DNA of 20,083 nt from positions 1 through 20,083 of IMG/VR virus record IMGVR_UViG_3300005288_000120. One strand, written 5' to 3'. Each line of letters opens with the position of its first letter. Within the stretch, counting starts at the first letter, position 1. Below are positions 1 to 7,625 of the stretch, piece after piece. The position numbers were made by a program, and so were the translations under genes. This DNA comes from a virus. Below the pieces are notes generated by a model. The model searched no databases. It was not told where the DNA came from and saw nothing but the letters and a program-made list of their open reading frames with translations.

Positions 1-7
1 CTCCGAG

Positions 8-289
8 TTACTTCCGTTTGTTTATCGATCCAAAATACAGGTCTAATCTAGCAAGCAAATCAGAACGCATCCCTTCAATGTTAGTAACTAGTCGCTGCTC
101 TGTATCCTTGAGCTGCTGATTACTAACTTTGTCTGTGTAGAGGAATAAAACTCTACTCTCAAGCTCTTTGTTCTGTGTTCGGATATCTTGGATAACTAGC
201 ATACCAAGTGCCATAACTACAGAGAGAAGCCCAATAGCAAACTTTTCCCATAAAGCTGTAATACGGTTGTTCGCAGAATCATCGGACAT
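8..289 (-). CDS. Small membrane protein with coiled coil after the spanins
   Basis: A 93-residue protein, function not recognised. One membrane segment lies at about residues 18-34 (AIGLLSVVMALGMLVIQ), preceded by a polar start (SDDSANNRITALWEK). A heptad-like helix follows (NKELESRVLFLYTDKVSNQQLKDTEQRLVTNI). The ATG at 289 is preceded by GAGGCTCTCTATA, and the gene overlaps the Rz1 3' end by 11 bases, so it belongs to the lysis operon. It may be an antiholin, a second holin or an accessory spanin-like part; nothing in the sequence settles this. The stop TAA is at 8-10, so the gene is complete in the window. Confidence 0.72.
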   Translation of the reverse strand: MSDDSANNRITALWEKFAIGLLSVVMALGMLVIQDIRTQNKELESRVLFLYTDKVSNQQLKDTEQRLVTNIEGMRSDLLARLDLYFGSINKRK

Positions 290-557
290 TATAGAGAGCC
301 TCTTGTTTCTTTTTGTTATCCCTAATCTTATTCATCTGATTTTCCCACTTAGCAATACAACCTACATTAGTGTTCTGAGCAATAGCTAAGTCGATAAGAC
401 TCTCGCCAGCACTTACTGGTTTACAAGGGTTTACCAGCAGATTGTCTGGTGGAAAGACATTGGTCACTGTCGGGGTAGACACTACACCAGCCGTCGCGAA
501 GCAGCCCTGTAACATTAGGACTAAGAAGCCCATCATCAGGCAAGAAATTACTTTCAT
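279..557 (-). CDS. Outer-membrane spanin (Rz1-like lipoprotein)
   Basis: A 92-residue protein starting at ATG 557, chosen because it gives a short signal peptide. It has a positively charged start (MKVIS), a hydrophobic stretch (LMMGFLVLML) and a lipobox LQGC with the acylated cysteine at residue 19. An upstream ATG at 599 would add 14 residues and an unusual signal. The mature part (74 residues) has a Pro-containing region (STPTVTNVFPPDNLLVNPC) and a charged helical end. The first half overlaps the Rz-like gene in another frame, and its 3' end overlaps the next gene by 11 bases. It is the outer-membrane half of the spanin pair. Confidence 0.85.
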   Translation of the reverse strand: MKVISCLMMGFLVLMLQGCFATAGVVSTPTVTNVFPPDNLLVNPCKPVSAGESLIDLAIAQNTNVGCIAKWENQMNKIRDNKKKQEALYNVR

Positions 558-897
558 CTTTAATAGTCTCGTTTTGTTTAGGTGCCACAATAGTGACAAC
601 TTTGCTTGGTGTTTTCTTTACTGTAGCTAATTCTTTAAGTTGACTGTTTACAGGAGAGATCCCTTCATCAATCTTATTCTTCTCAGCCACAAGCTCAGCA
701 CCAGATTGCGAGTCAATCTGACAACTCAAATCCTTTAAGTTAAGGGATTTTTGCATATCAGAATTGACGTTAATAGCTTGGACAAGTGCTTGCTCAGCTA
801 TCACCTTATCGTCGTGCAGAGATAGAGATAACCAGCCTAAACCAAGGGTACTTGCAGATAGTCCAAGAATAATGTAGAACATCCAGCTATTGAACAT
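421..897 (-). CDS. Inner-membrane spanin (Rz-like)
   Basis: A 158-residue protein. The start is set to ATG 897, nine bases after GAGG, within the holin end; an ORF running further upstream would overlap the holin far more and lacks an SD. The N-terminal membrane segment is at about residues 6-23 (MFYIILGLSASTLGLGWL), followed by a periplasmic part with helical, heptad-like spacing (VIAEQALVQAINVNSDMQKSL). The C-terminal part is less ordered and has two cysteines (GWCSVYPDSDQC). It pairs with the lipoprotein o-spanin to fuse inner and outer membranes at the end of lysis. The o-spanin gene starts within it at 557 in another frame, a classic layout. Confidence 0.8.
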   Translation of the reverse strand: MFNSWMFYIILGLSASTLGLGWLSLSLHDDKVIAEQALVQAINVNSDMQKSLNLKDLSCQIDSQSGAELVAEKNKIDEGISPVNSQLKELATVKKTPSKVVTIVAPKQNETIKDESNFLPDDGLLSPNVTGLLRDGWCSVYPDSDQCLSTRQSAGKPL

Positions 898-1135
898 TCT
901 CTTCATCCTCATCTTCTTTGAACTGCTTAAGGAATTTGCCAATACTTCCCAAGCAAGCAACAAATCCCATAGCCAATACAATGTACATAGGACTCAAACT
1001 GACAAGACCCATACCAAAGGCTAAGCTGATTCCATAAGCTAATGCAATTAGCACATTAGCCAGAAGAGAGATAAATGAATAACTACGAAGTTGGGCTTTC
1101 CAGTCACTTACCACTTTTGGTTTTGTTAGCTTCAT
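887..1135 (-). CDS. Holin
   Basis: An 82-residue protein with a positively charged N-terminus (KLTKPKVVSDWKAQLRS) and two hydrophobic segments: residues about 20-45 (FISLLANVLIALAYGISLAFG) and about 49-68 (PMYIVLAMGFVACLGSIGKF). The charged C-terminal tail is KQFKEDEDEENVQ. Size, topology and the place between endolysin and spanin genes fit a class II holin, which forms holes in the inner membrane and triggers SAR endolysin release. The ATG at 1135 lies inside the endolysin gene. The last codons overlap the Rz-like gene, which starts at 897. Confidence 0.82.
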   Translation of the reverse strand: MKLTKPKVVSDWKAQLRSYSFISLLANVLIALAYGISLAFGMGLVSLSPMYIVLAMGFVACLGSIGKFLKQFKEDEDEENVQ

Positions 1136-1673
1136 TGGCTAAATCCTTTACTTCTTGTGGGACATCACCTATACACCATCGGTACTCTGCTGAAGCCCTA
1201 TTAACCAGACCTTTGATAATAACCTTCTGACCTTTCATATTCTTGCCATAAACCCATTTATTGAGTTCATCACAAACAAGGTCATGTCTACCAGCATTAA
1301 AATGTTCCAACATTGTGCTAGACTGTAAATTACCAATACCTTTGTTAAAAGTGAAGTCTAGCATTGCTCCATATTCCCAGTCTGACTTGAAAGGAACTTT
1401 GGTTACAGAACGAAGTTGTTTATCATGTTTGATTAGATCATCGGCATACTTCTGAATGCATTGGTCGTAAGTAAGAGACTTCCCAACCTTAACATCTGGT
1501 CCTGTACTCCCTAGACAGATAGTAGGAACACCACCTGTATCTAGGTAAGTTTTCAGAACAGGTTGTCCATTAGGTGCTTCTGAAGGTGCTGTAAGGAAGG
1601 CACCGGCTAGCGCAAGAGAGCTGGCCAACCCAACCCCAAGAAGCTTTTTATACAAATTAGAGTTGGTTGACAT
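1104..1673 (-). CDS. SAR-type endolysin, GH24 lysozyme-like
   Basis: A 189-residue lysozyme of the T4/P21 (GH24) type, which cleaves peptidoglycan. Residues 9-29 (KKLLGVGLASSLALAGAFLTA) form a weakly hydrophobic, Gly/Ala/Ser-rich segment, typical of signal-anchor-release endolysins that are held in the membrane and freed when the potential collapses. The catalytic Asp and Thr are seen as D45 and T51 (YLDTGGVPTIC). The usual Glu nine residues before the Asp is not there; position 36 is Gly and the nearest upstream acidic residue is E32. Later features FTFNKGIGNLQSSTML, CDELNKWVYGKN, GLVNRASAEYRWC match the family. The ATG at 1673 follows AAAGGTTTGAT. The 3' end overlaps the holin gene by 32 bases. 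Confidence 0.85.
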   Translation of the reverse strand: MSTNSNLYKKLLGVGLASSLALAGAFLTAPSEAPNGQPVLKTYLDTGGVPTICLGSTGPDVKVGKSLTYDQCIQKYADDLIKHDKQLRSVTKVPFKSDWEYGAMLDFTFNKGIGNLQSSTMLEHFNAGRHDLVCDELNKWVYGKNMKGQKVIIKGLVNRASAEYRWCIGDVPQEVKDLANEANKTKSGK

Positions 1674-1690
1674 ATCAAACCTTTATTTAT

Positions 1691-2272
1691 TTACCAAGTA
1701 ATAACATTAACTTGCGCATTAGTTGTAGCGGCATCTACAGCCGCAAGTTTAGAGGCAAGTTTGACTTGGGCAGTTTTGATATGCTCATTCATGTCAATCA
1801 TCACCTCCATAATCTCAGTTGCTGTATGAGGGGTCCATTCATAACGAGTACCATCCGAAGCCCAAAGTGGTTCGCTAGCTGAGGTTGCTAATGCAATGTC
1901 ATACCTAACTTTAAGGTTAACCTGATCTACTAGTCGGCAATCATAGTTGTATATGGCACCAAGCGCATCAGATTGATAGCTTGAACGAGTGATTTCATTT
2001 GAGCAAGCGTCACGCATCTCTGACCGCTTGTCATTAGCTACATCAACCAACGGTCTTTCTGGGGGGATATCTTCAACCCAACAGGGCTTGCCCTCCGCTG
2101 TTGCACCAATCTTAAAGCCCATAGGGGCTTGTACTCGCCAATACGTCAGCGTCTCTTCTTCGGTTAAAAGTACTGCCGTAGGTGGCCAGTTTCCCCCGTT
2201 GTAAGCCCCATCGTTCCATTCCTCCGGGATAAAATAACAACCGTCCGAAACAAAATAAGCGAGACCAGTCAT
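1691..2272 (-). CDS. Tail fibre assembly protein with DUF4376-like C-terminus
   Basis: A 193-residue tail fibre assembly chaperone. The N-terminal half (GYFIPEE-like start, GNWPPTAVLLTEEETLTYW, then IGATAEGKPCWVEDIPPE) resembles the common fibre assembly family. The C-terminal half has KRSEMRDACSNEITRSSYQSDALG, and then YEWTPHTATEIMEVMIDM. This is the DUF4376 pattern (R-x-x-x-C-x-x-x-I...G...Y-D...T-W). The start ATG at 2272 overlaps the fibre stop codon by four bases, so translation is probably coupled. The protein would help fold or trimerise the fibre tip. Confidence 0.88.
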   Translation of the reverse strand: MTGLAYFVSDGCYFIPEEWNDGAYNGGNWPPTAVLLTEEETLTYWRVQAPMGFKIGATAEGKPCWVEDIPPERPLVDVANDKRSEMRDACSNEITRSSYQSDALGAIYNYDCRLVDQVNLKVRYDIALATSASEPLWASDGTRYEWTPHTATEIMEVMIDMNEHIKTAQVKLASKLAAVDAATTNAQVNVITW

Positions 2273-3021
2273 GGGGAAACTCCAACAGCAAAGTATCTAA
2301 TGTTTGTACCAGAGACAAGGGCTCCAGCTTGGTTATATGCCTGAACGAACACGGTTGAGTTTGTAGGCGCTTGGTGTGTCGTATTCACATCCACTGTTTG
2401 CAGTGCATTAGTTACCACGTTCAGCACTGTTCCGAACGGTGTGGCAAATGTAGCGGTGATTCCTGATGCGCCAGTCACAACCGAACCCCACTGGATGAGC
2501 AGGCCACCGGGCACATCAGGAATCCTGATGAAATCTGTGGTTGTAAATACCCTTTTACTAAACAAGCTCATCACAGCAGCAACACTAGGCACACGGGTAG
2601 CATCTGTCCCTGTTGCCATTTCAGCATTTGTTGCCAACTCTACAATACCAGCCAGTGTGGTTGTAGCAAGGTCTGGACTAGCAAACGCCAACTTCCAATA
2701 AGTGTCTGTAGTATCTGTTACAGGGTTTTGACCAACACTGTCTGCAACAGCTACATAGATCTTACCGTCACTTCCTTGTACGTAAGACCGTACGCCAGAG
2801 GCTGTAAAATAATAGTTAGATGCTACATCCCATTCACTAATACCCTTCTGGAACAAGTGTAAGATTGCATTGTCTTGACGATTCTGTGACCAGTTTTCCC
2901 ACTGGAAAGGGGGTACTTCTGCTGTCCAACCTGTCTGCTTCTTTACGTCACTGGGTGCTACAATTGCACCACCCGATGCCCAAACGTATGAAAAGTCAGG
3001 CTTATTTACTTCTGCTGCCAT
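2269..3021 (-). CDS. Tail fibre protein
   Basis: A 250-residue short tail fibre. The N-terminal attachment part has PDFSYVWASGGAIVAPSDVK, then TGWTAEVPPFQWENWSQNRQD, a start shared by many phage fibres. ISEWDVASNYYFTASGVRSYV, ending in DTYWKLAF, has the layout of a small carbohydrate-binding type (CBM5/12-like) domain. Residues about 115-155 (TTTLAGIVELATNAEMATGTDATRVPS) match the fibre shaft repeat. The C-terminal head has GGLLIQWGSVV and then a beta sandwich, as in gp53-like receptor-binding ends. At 250 residues it is short for a fibre. AAAGGAAATTAATA precedes the ATG at 3021. The stop overlaps the assembly gene (ATGA). Confidence 0.88.
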   Translation of the reverse strand: MAAEVNKPDFSYVWASGGAIVAPSDVKKQTGWTAEVPPFQWENWSQNRQDNAILHLFQKGISEWDVASNYYFTASGVRSYVQGSDGKIYVAVADSVGQNPVTDTTDTYWKLAFASPDLATTTLAGIVELATNAEMATGTDATRVPSVAAVMSLFSKRVFTTTDFIRIPDVPGGLLIQWGSVVTGASGITATFATPFGTVLNVVTNALQTVDVNTTHQAPTNSTVFVQAYNQAGALVSGTNIRYFAVGVSP

Positions 3022-3033
3022 TATTAATTTCCT

Positions 3034-3783
3034 TTAAAGAAGCTGACCATATTGTCCGCCCAACGATAAATCACTTAAATCTCCATAGCCTCGGGCATTA
3101 GGAGCACCCTGAAAACCAAAATAGTTTTCAGCAATAAATTCACCAAAATTGACTCTTACGCCAATTGGTTTAGGAACAAATCTTGAAGGATACCCTGAGG
3201 AATAAGATGTGTAATTAAGCAACACTTTCTCAAAGGATGTGAGTTCTCTTCCCATCATCAACGTAAACTCAGCATTCCCTTCAGCTACAACTAAGTTGAT
3301 ATTAATATCAAATACAAACTGCATGAATTCTATGAATTGATTTGGTGTTGCATTGGTATTATTTTTAATAATCTTAGCTTTAATGAACAAACGATACTGT
3401 TCATCTGTTAAAAGGGTGTTACCAGCTAGTGGATTATTGATATCGTAATACGGTCCACCTAAAGACGGGTTGTTCAAGTCCCCATAGGACTGAGCATCTG
3501 GATAACCTTGGAAGGCAAAGAATACCAACAATGCTGTATCAACAAGCTCTCTTGGTTGCCCTACAATATCTCCAATGATATCTAGTTGAGCGCCTACAGC
3601 TGTATCAATAGAACGCTCTTGCATCAGTTGACGGAAGATTTCTTGAAGTTCAATCTTCCCGCCGAGGAGAAGCTGGAGGTAGCGGTCGAATATAGGAGCA
3701 GACTCAGTTTTGAACTGCTCCGTGACTCTTGATCTAGCAACAGAAAGGTAGTCTTCTATGTTGAAAATATTCAGTTCAGACAT
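3034..3783 (-). CDS. Baseplate protein, DUF2612-like
   Basis: A 249-residue protein of the DUF2612 type, which takes the place of P2 gpI-like baseplate proteins next to gpJ. The N-terminal SVARSRVTEQFKTESAPIFDRYLQLLLGG is followed by a helical region with SIDTAVGAQLDIIGDIVGQPRE, the typical A-x-G-x-QLD-x-iG-x-iVG-x-pR segment. Two copies of a F-x-FQG-x-P-x-A-x-x-YGDL...SLGG-x-Y motif are present, at about residues 88-110 and at the C-terminal end. AAGGAG precedes the ATG at 3783. Directly downstream is the tail fibre, so the protein is likely to be the fibre attachment point. Confidence 0.8.
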   Translation of the reverse strand: MSELNIFNIEDYLSVARSRVTEQFKTESAPIFDRYLQLLLGGKIELQEIFRQLMQERSIDTAVGAQLDIIGDIVGQPRELVDTALLVFFAFQGYPDAQSYGDLNNPSLGGPYYDINNPLAGNTLLTDEQYRLFIKAKIIKNNTNATPNQFIEFMQFVFDININLVVAEGNAEFTLMMGRELTSFEKVLLNYTSYSSGYPSRFVPKPIGVRVNFGEFIAENYFGFQGAPNARGYGDLSDLSLGGQYGQLL

Positions 3784-3792
3784 GAAAACTCC

Positions 3793-5232
3793 TTACGTGA
3801 TCACGATGTTAGTTGCACTGATACTTGCAATACTATCGAAAGGTATAATTATGTTCGTGGTTCCAACAGGGCTAGGCGATGTACCAATCTTTAACGAGAC
3901 AACTTCATGACCGTTAATACTGTTGATCGGCGTATACAAACGACTGTAGATAACATCATCGCCAGTGCCAAGATTATCTGCAAAGTATTGAATGATTGCG
4001 CTTTTAATCGCATCATTGCCATTTGCTGGGAAGTTAACATCTGTGGTGATATCAACACTAATGTAGATTACAACAGGCGTTGGTCTGGAGAAACTTACGT
4101 TATGAGGAAAGCCTTGCACGTCGTTAATTGATACAGTAGTATTGCCATAACTCAAAATACCAATTGGTTTGTTATCCCAAATAGCATTAGCAATATCTGT
4201 ACTCAAACCACCAACAACAATAGGGAGGAAGCTATGTGCAGGAACACCATTACCATCTACAGCGCTTGTATCATTCTCATAGATAGTTACTTCACTGACA
4301 TTATCCAAGTTGATAAGTGCAGAATAAATAGCATCAAGAGTGTTGGTGGCTCTATCAAACTTACCGTTACGAAAGCGTAGACGAAGCTGTTCGTCTGTCT
4401 CACGATCTTCACCGGGAGTGGCTGGAACAGGGTTAATTACGCTGTCCCATCCAAGCATTGGTGTGAGAATTGTATCAATAGTATTTGCTGGTTGGACGAC
4501 AATACCAGAATCAACAGCGACTACTTCCCCAACGGCTCTTACCTTGTTAATACCAAGATTAACTGAAGTAGTGAAGTTTACGGTTTGGAAGATATCATTA
4601 CGATCAATTACTAACGTGGTGCCAACAACAGAAGCTGTCAGTGTCGGGTGAGCACCAGCAATAACACTTTGCAATCCAGCCAAGATTTCAGCAACCGTAG
4701 CACTCGCATCAGATGTAAATGTGATGGTGTTAGAGGTTGTTGTATTGGCATAAGTGATGGTATAAGCTGTGCTATTCTGTAAGGTGACTACTGATACGGT
4801 TATGCCGCTAGCGTTGCTGGCAGCTAGAGAAATAGCGCCAGTTGTAGTGAATTGTTCGCCAGTTGTAGAGCTACTTACAGTTTGTCCAACTGGGATAAGA
4901 ACGTTAGTGTCACCAGCTACTAGAATAGAGGAAGTTGTGAAGGTTTGTTCTTTACGTGTCAGACCAGCATAAGCTACAAGGTTATCAAGAGCAATACCTG
5001 TTGCAGAGTTTGGGTCAAAGGCTGCATATACTTCTTGAGCAGCTTCCCATAGGTCGGCTTCACTTGGAGCAGCCAGGGAGATAAGTCGTCCCAGTGCAGA
5101 ACTATCTGATGTGTCTACGATATCATTAGGTTGGACTAAATCTTGAAAGAGTTGTACAGCCAAAGCCCTGTCATCGGCTAAGATATCAGCTAATCGCTTG
5201 GTGACAAAACCTGAATTAGTTACGCCTGCCAT
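3793..5232 (-). CDS. Baseplate J-like wedge protein
   Basis: A 479-residue baseplate J/gp47-like protein, the core wedge subunit. Family markers are DLWEAAQEVYAAFDPNSATGIALDNLVAYAG at residues 60-90, then KEQTFTTSSILVAGDTNVLIPVGQ, and PGEDRETDEQLRLRFRNG, the classic G-x-D-x-E-tDeqlR-x-R motif. Further markers are VTIYENDTSAVDGNGVPAHSFLPIVVGG. Residues about 150-228 form an extra module shared with the sheath, which lengthens the protein beyond simpler J members. The ATG at 5232 follows AAGGATTCAATAT. The C-terminus has YSRLYTPINSINGHEVVSLKIG, as in other members. Confidence 0.92.
   Translation of the reverse strand: MAGVTNSGFVTKRLADILADDRALAVQLFQDLVQPNDIVDTSDSSALGRLISLAAPSEADLWEAAQEVYAAFDPNSATGIALDNLVAYAGLTRKEQTFTTSSILVAGDTNVLIPVGQTVSSSTTGEQFTTTGAISLAASNASGITVSVVTLQNSTAYTITYANTTTSNTITFTSDASATVAEILAGLQSVIAGAHPTLTASVVGTTLVIDRNDIFQTVNFTTSVNLGINKVRAVGEVVAVDSGIVVQPANTIDTILTPMLGWDSVINPVPATPGEDRETDEQLRLRFRNGKFDRATNTLDAIYSALINLDNVSEVTIYENDTSAVDGNGVPAHSFLPIVVGGLSTDIANAIWDNKPIGILSYGNTTVSINDVQGFPHNVSFSRPTPVVIYISVDITTDVNFPANGNDAIKSAIIQYFADNLGTGDDVIYSRLYTPINSINGHEVVSLKIGTSPSPVGTTNIIIPFDSIASISATNIVIT
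4549..4785 (-). repeat. Structural module shared with sheath (baseplate J copy)
   Basis: Counterpart of the sheath module at 14131-14356. The J copy has a four-residue insertion after STAYTITYAN. The 17 bases at 4759-4775 are identical to 14312-14328, coding for STAYT. The rest of the module is similar only at protein level. Confidence 0.6.
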
Positions 5233-5249
5233 ATATTGAATCCTTTAAA

Positions 5250-5624
5250 TTAAATGTTTACGGTCAGGGGCTCAGAGACAGTTCCATCTACAACCTTAAT
5301 ACTGAATACAAGGGTGTATTTACGAGTACTGGATAGGGTTGAACTCCAAGATACAATCTCTCTCACACCGGAATCAGACAGCACTTGTTGTTGGAGGATC
5401 AAATCAACTCCAGCTTTAGAGATATTCTTTTTTGCGATAATACGTTGTTCGTAAGGTATCCCGTAAGCTGTGTTGATAAACCACTCACCCAGCCAAGTTC
5501 TTAGTTGTATAAGAAGACGTTGGCCCGTCACTTCTACACGAGTCTGTGTAGTGTCTTCTTTAAGAAGTGGCCCGTTGTGCCAGATGATATCGTTTGGTTC
5601 TGTATAGCTAAGTTTGAAATCCAA
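5250..5624 (-). CDS. Baseplate wedge protein, gp25-like
   Basis: A 124-residue protein of the gp25-like baseplate wedge family, which links the sheath to the baseplate. Features are QRLLIQLRTWLGEWFINTAYGIPYEQRII, which matches the family L-x-x-x-L-x-T-x-x-GEw-x-x-x-x-x-x-GipY segment. A helix with KAGVDLILQQQVLSDSGVREIV follows, then the closing beta strands. The start is TTG at 5624, seven bases downstream of AAGGAG; no ATG fits. It is placed between the spike and the J-like wedge, the standard order V-W-J. Confidence 0.85.
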   Translation of the reverse strand: MDFKLSYTEPNDIIWHNGPLLKEDTTQTRVEVTGQRLLIQLRTWLGEWFINTAYGIPYEQRIIAKKNISKAGVDLILQQQVLSDSGVREIVSWSSTLSSTRKYTLVFSIKVVDGTVSEPLTVNI

Positions 5625-5635
5625 AAAGTATCTCC

Positions 5636-6403
5636 TTATGCTGTAGGAGTACCTGAAGTACCGCTGCCAGTCGTGACGCCGATATGTTTGTGTGTAGAAA
5701 ATGGTATTCCGTTGAAAGTTGCGATACCTGTGATTGTATAATTACCAATCTGTACAAGATTACCTTGAAGATTAATATTTCCTAGCCAATCGGTGGTGCC
5801 AACATCCACAGTCATGGTTTGTGAGGTCAGCTGAATACTTTCATTAGCATTCACAATGGCGTTAGAACAGTTGATAGTTACGTTTTGATTAGATGTATTA
5901 ATCTCAATACTACCATCAGCTTTCAATCTAACTTCACACTCTGCACTACCCAAATTAGCGAACATTACGACATCATTGATAGCATGTGTAAGAACATGCT
6001 TGCCGGGGTTGTTCACGGCTGAACTAGAAGGTTGAATACCCGGAAGAAAGATTGCATCTCCCTTATCCATTTTAGCGAAGTTCGTAGGACTTACAGGACG
6101 ACCGTTACCGCCCTTCCAACTGTCCATACTTCTCATGGAGAAAATAGCTAAACCTGTATCCCCAGATTTAATTGGGAAAGTCATACCACCTGTACTGGAG
6201 ACAGGGAAGCTTACTGGTACGCCTAAGATAACAGGCCGCTCTTTGACTGTACCATCTTTAAACTTTTGGTTGATAGTAGGCTGAATATCAACCATCTGAC
6301 CATCTCTTACACTAACAACAATACAAGGGATGGCTGTATATAAATTCTGCATTTGAGAGTTGAATGCAGATATAAGTACGTCTTGAATTACATCTGCGGT
6401 CAT
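5636..6403 (-). CDS. Central spike protein, gp138-like
   Basis: A 255-residue membrane-piercing spike with the gp138 N-terminal OB-fold domain. Characteristic features are AIPCIVVSVRDGQMVDIQPTIN, then VPVSFPVSSTGGMTFPIKSGDTGLAIFSMRSMDSWKGG. The C-terminal part is a beta-helix with repeats of the type INTSNQNVTINCSNAIVNA. It ends with THKHIGVTTGSG, in which H238-x-H240 matches the HxH metal-binding tip motif of P2 gpV / gp138 spikes. The ATG at 6403 overlaps the hub stop. It follows hub and precedes wedge genes, as in other simple contractile tails. Confidence 0.9.
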   Translation of the reverse strand: MTADVIQDVLISAFNSQMQNLYTAIPCIVVSVRDGQMVDIQPTINQKFKDGTVKERPVILGVPVSFPVSSTGGMTFPIKSGDTGLAIFSMRSMDSWKGGNGRPVSPTNFAKMDKGDAIFLPGIQPSSSAVNNPGKHVLTHAINDVVMFANLGSAECEVRLKADGSIEINTSNQNVTINCSNAIVNANESIQLTSQTMTVDVGTTDWLGNINLQGNLVQIGNYTITGIATFNGIPFSTHKHIGVTTGSGTSGTPTA

Positions 6404-7287
6404 GTCACACTCACTTTCTTAATTACTTCTGCACGGATTTCTGTAGTCCAGTCATTTGAACGCCATCCACCCGAGTGTCGAATGTCTGTTACTTTATACC
6501 AACCATTGAACAGTGTATCTTCAATCTTAATAATGTCGCCAGCACGAATATCTGAGTTCAACAGAATCTTCATCTGGACACCGGGCTTCTTTGCCTTATC
6601 TTTCTTAGAACGTTTTCTGTCCCCGGATACTCGGTAAGGAAGTTCAATCAGGCCTGAGTATTTAGATATAATATAGGCCTGATTGAAGTTTTCAGAATTT
6701 CCCCTATCATTATCATGAACGTACAAAACCCCCTCCTCAAGCTGCCAATCTAAATTATACTTCTCAGATAACTCATCTAACATCTCTTTAGGTGTACCGC
6801 TCATTGGATATCCGTAGATAATCTGATTGCTCAGGTTAACTCCATTATAGACTCCACGATTGGCACCGATGGCTTTCCGTAGAAACTCCACAGCAGCTTT
6901 TACATCTTGTCCGGGAGGGACTAAGGCAGACAAGACTTCATGGTTTAGCTCAACATACCCAGAACCCATTGTGATGTGAGTAACCCTATCTGTTCCAGAC
7001 TTACGCGTAGAGACATTATTAACCTGTCCAGAGAAAAGTCTTTTAACACCGCCTGTGTCTAAATAACCGGCACTAAAGACTGCTGCTGGGTAAGCAACAT
7101 CAAACAGTGCAATGTGATCTTCCGATAGATTGGTAATCTCAATGGAAGCTGAATTAGTACGTTTTTTATTATCTGTACTTTTGCTGATATCAAAGGTTAC
7201 TTGTAAGTCATGTATCTCTAAGGCATTACCTGTGACCGTATCCCCAACGATCAGAGAGTACACCCTGTTCTTTTGGAAAGGGTCCAT
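6400..7287 (-). CDS. Baseplate hub protein
   Basis: A 295-residue protein with the features of phage baseplate hub proteins (gp44/gp27-like), which form the trimeric hub that holds the spike. The N-terminal stretch FDISKSTDNKKRTNSASIEITNLSEDHIALF matches the usual start of these proteins, with K-S-x-x-x-x-x-N-x-x-x-I-x-I-x-NLS. VTHITMGSGYVELNHEV follows. A lysine-rich linker DRKRSKKDKAKKPGVQMKIL precedes the closing domain, where VTDIRHSGGWRSNDWTTEIRAEVI is a common ending. The ATG at 7287 follows AGGATTAACT. The stop overlaps the spike gene start (ATGA). Confidence 0.82.
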   Translation of the reverse strand: MDPFQKNRVYSLIVGDTVTGNALEIHDLQVTFDISKSTDNKKRTNSASIEITNLSEDHIALFDVAYPAAVFSAGYLDTGGVKRLFSGQVNNVSTRKSGTDRVTHITMGSGYVELNHEVLSALVPPGQDVKAAVEFLRKAIGANRGVYNGVNLSNQIIYGYPMSGTPKEMLDELSEKYNLDWQLEEGVLYVHDNDRGNSENFNQAYIISKYSGLIELPYRVSGDRKRSKKDKAKKPGVQMKILLNSDIRAGDIIKIEDTLFNGWYKVTDIRHSGGWRSNDWTTEIRAEVIKKVSVT

Positions 7288-7289
7288 AG

Positions 7290-7625
7290 TTAATCCTCAG
7301 TGGTGTAGATGAAGAAGAGATTATAATACTGGTCAATAGAGTCTGGGTAAGTCTTGTAGGGTTCAGATGCAATATTAGCCTTTTCTTCCATCAATATAAA
7401 CCCAGTCAACGGGAAGATTGCATAATCCAGAAAGATTGGGTAGTTAGGAACTAATGCCTCTCCCATAACGATTGGATTATTATCTGCATCAAATAGGTTG
7501 ATGAAATATAGTCTTGAACGCTCATTATAAGTGAACTCGAAAATATAAGAATCACCTTGAAGGGCTATCGAGTAGGTGTAATAAATATCCGGAAAAAGAG
7601 GCATTGTAATATAGTGGTCAGCCAT
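7290..7625 (-). CDS. Baseplate plug-like protein
   Basis: A 111-residue protein resembling the small baseplate plug family described in cyanophage Pam3-type contractile tails. The pattern is ITMPLFPDIYYTYSIALQGDSYIFEFTYNERSRLYFINLFDADNNPI, followed by a G-x-x-LVPNYP turn and a C-terminal beta part. This is P-x-x-P..F-x-x-L-x-G-x-x-x-x-F-x-x-x-YN-x-R-x-x-x-W/Y...L-x-D in that family. It is very rich in Tyr and Phe. A strong GGAGG precedes the ATG at 7625. It sits between the Dit-like and hub genes, the expected place. Confidence 0.7.
   Translation of the reverse strand: MADHYITMPLFPDIYYTYSIALQGDSYIFEFTYNERSRLYFINLFDADNNPIVMGEALVPNYPIFLDYAIFPLTGFILMEEKANIASEPYKTYPDSIDQYYNLFFIYTTED

Noticed and set aside
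279-599. Longer Rz1 reading frame starting at 599
   Set aside because: It adds 14 residues in front of an otherwise typical lipoprotein signal; ATG 557 gives a normal signal length before the LQGC lipobox.
421-981. Longer Rz-like reading frame starting at 981
   Set aside because: This would overlap the holin by 95 bases and its start lacks an SD. ATG 897 has GAGG at good spacing and begins just before the membrane segment.
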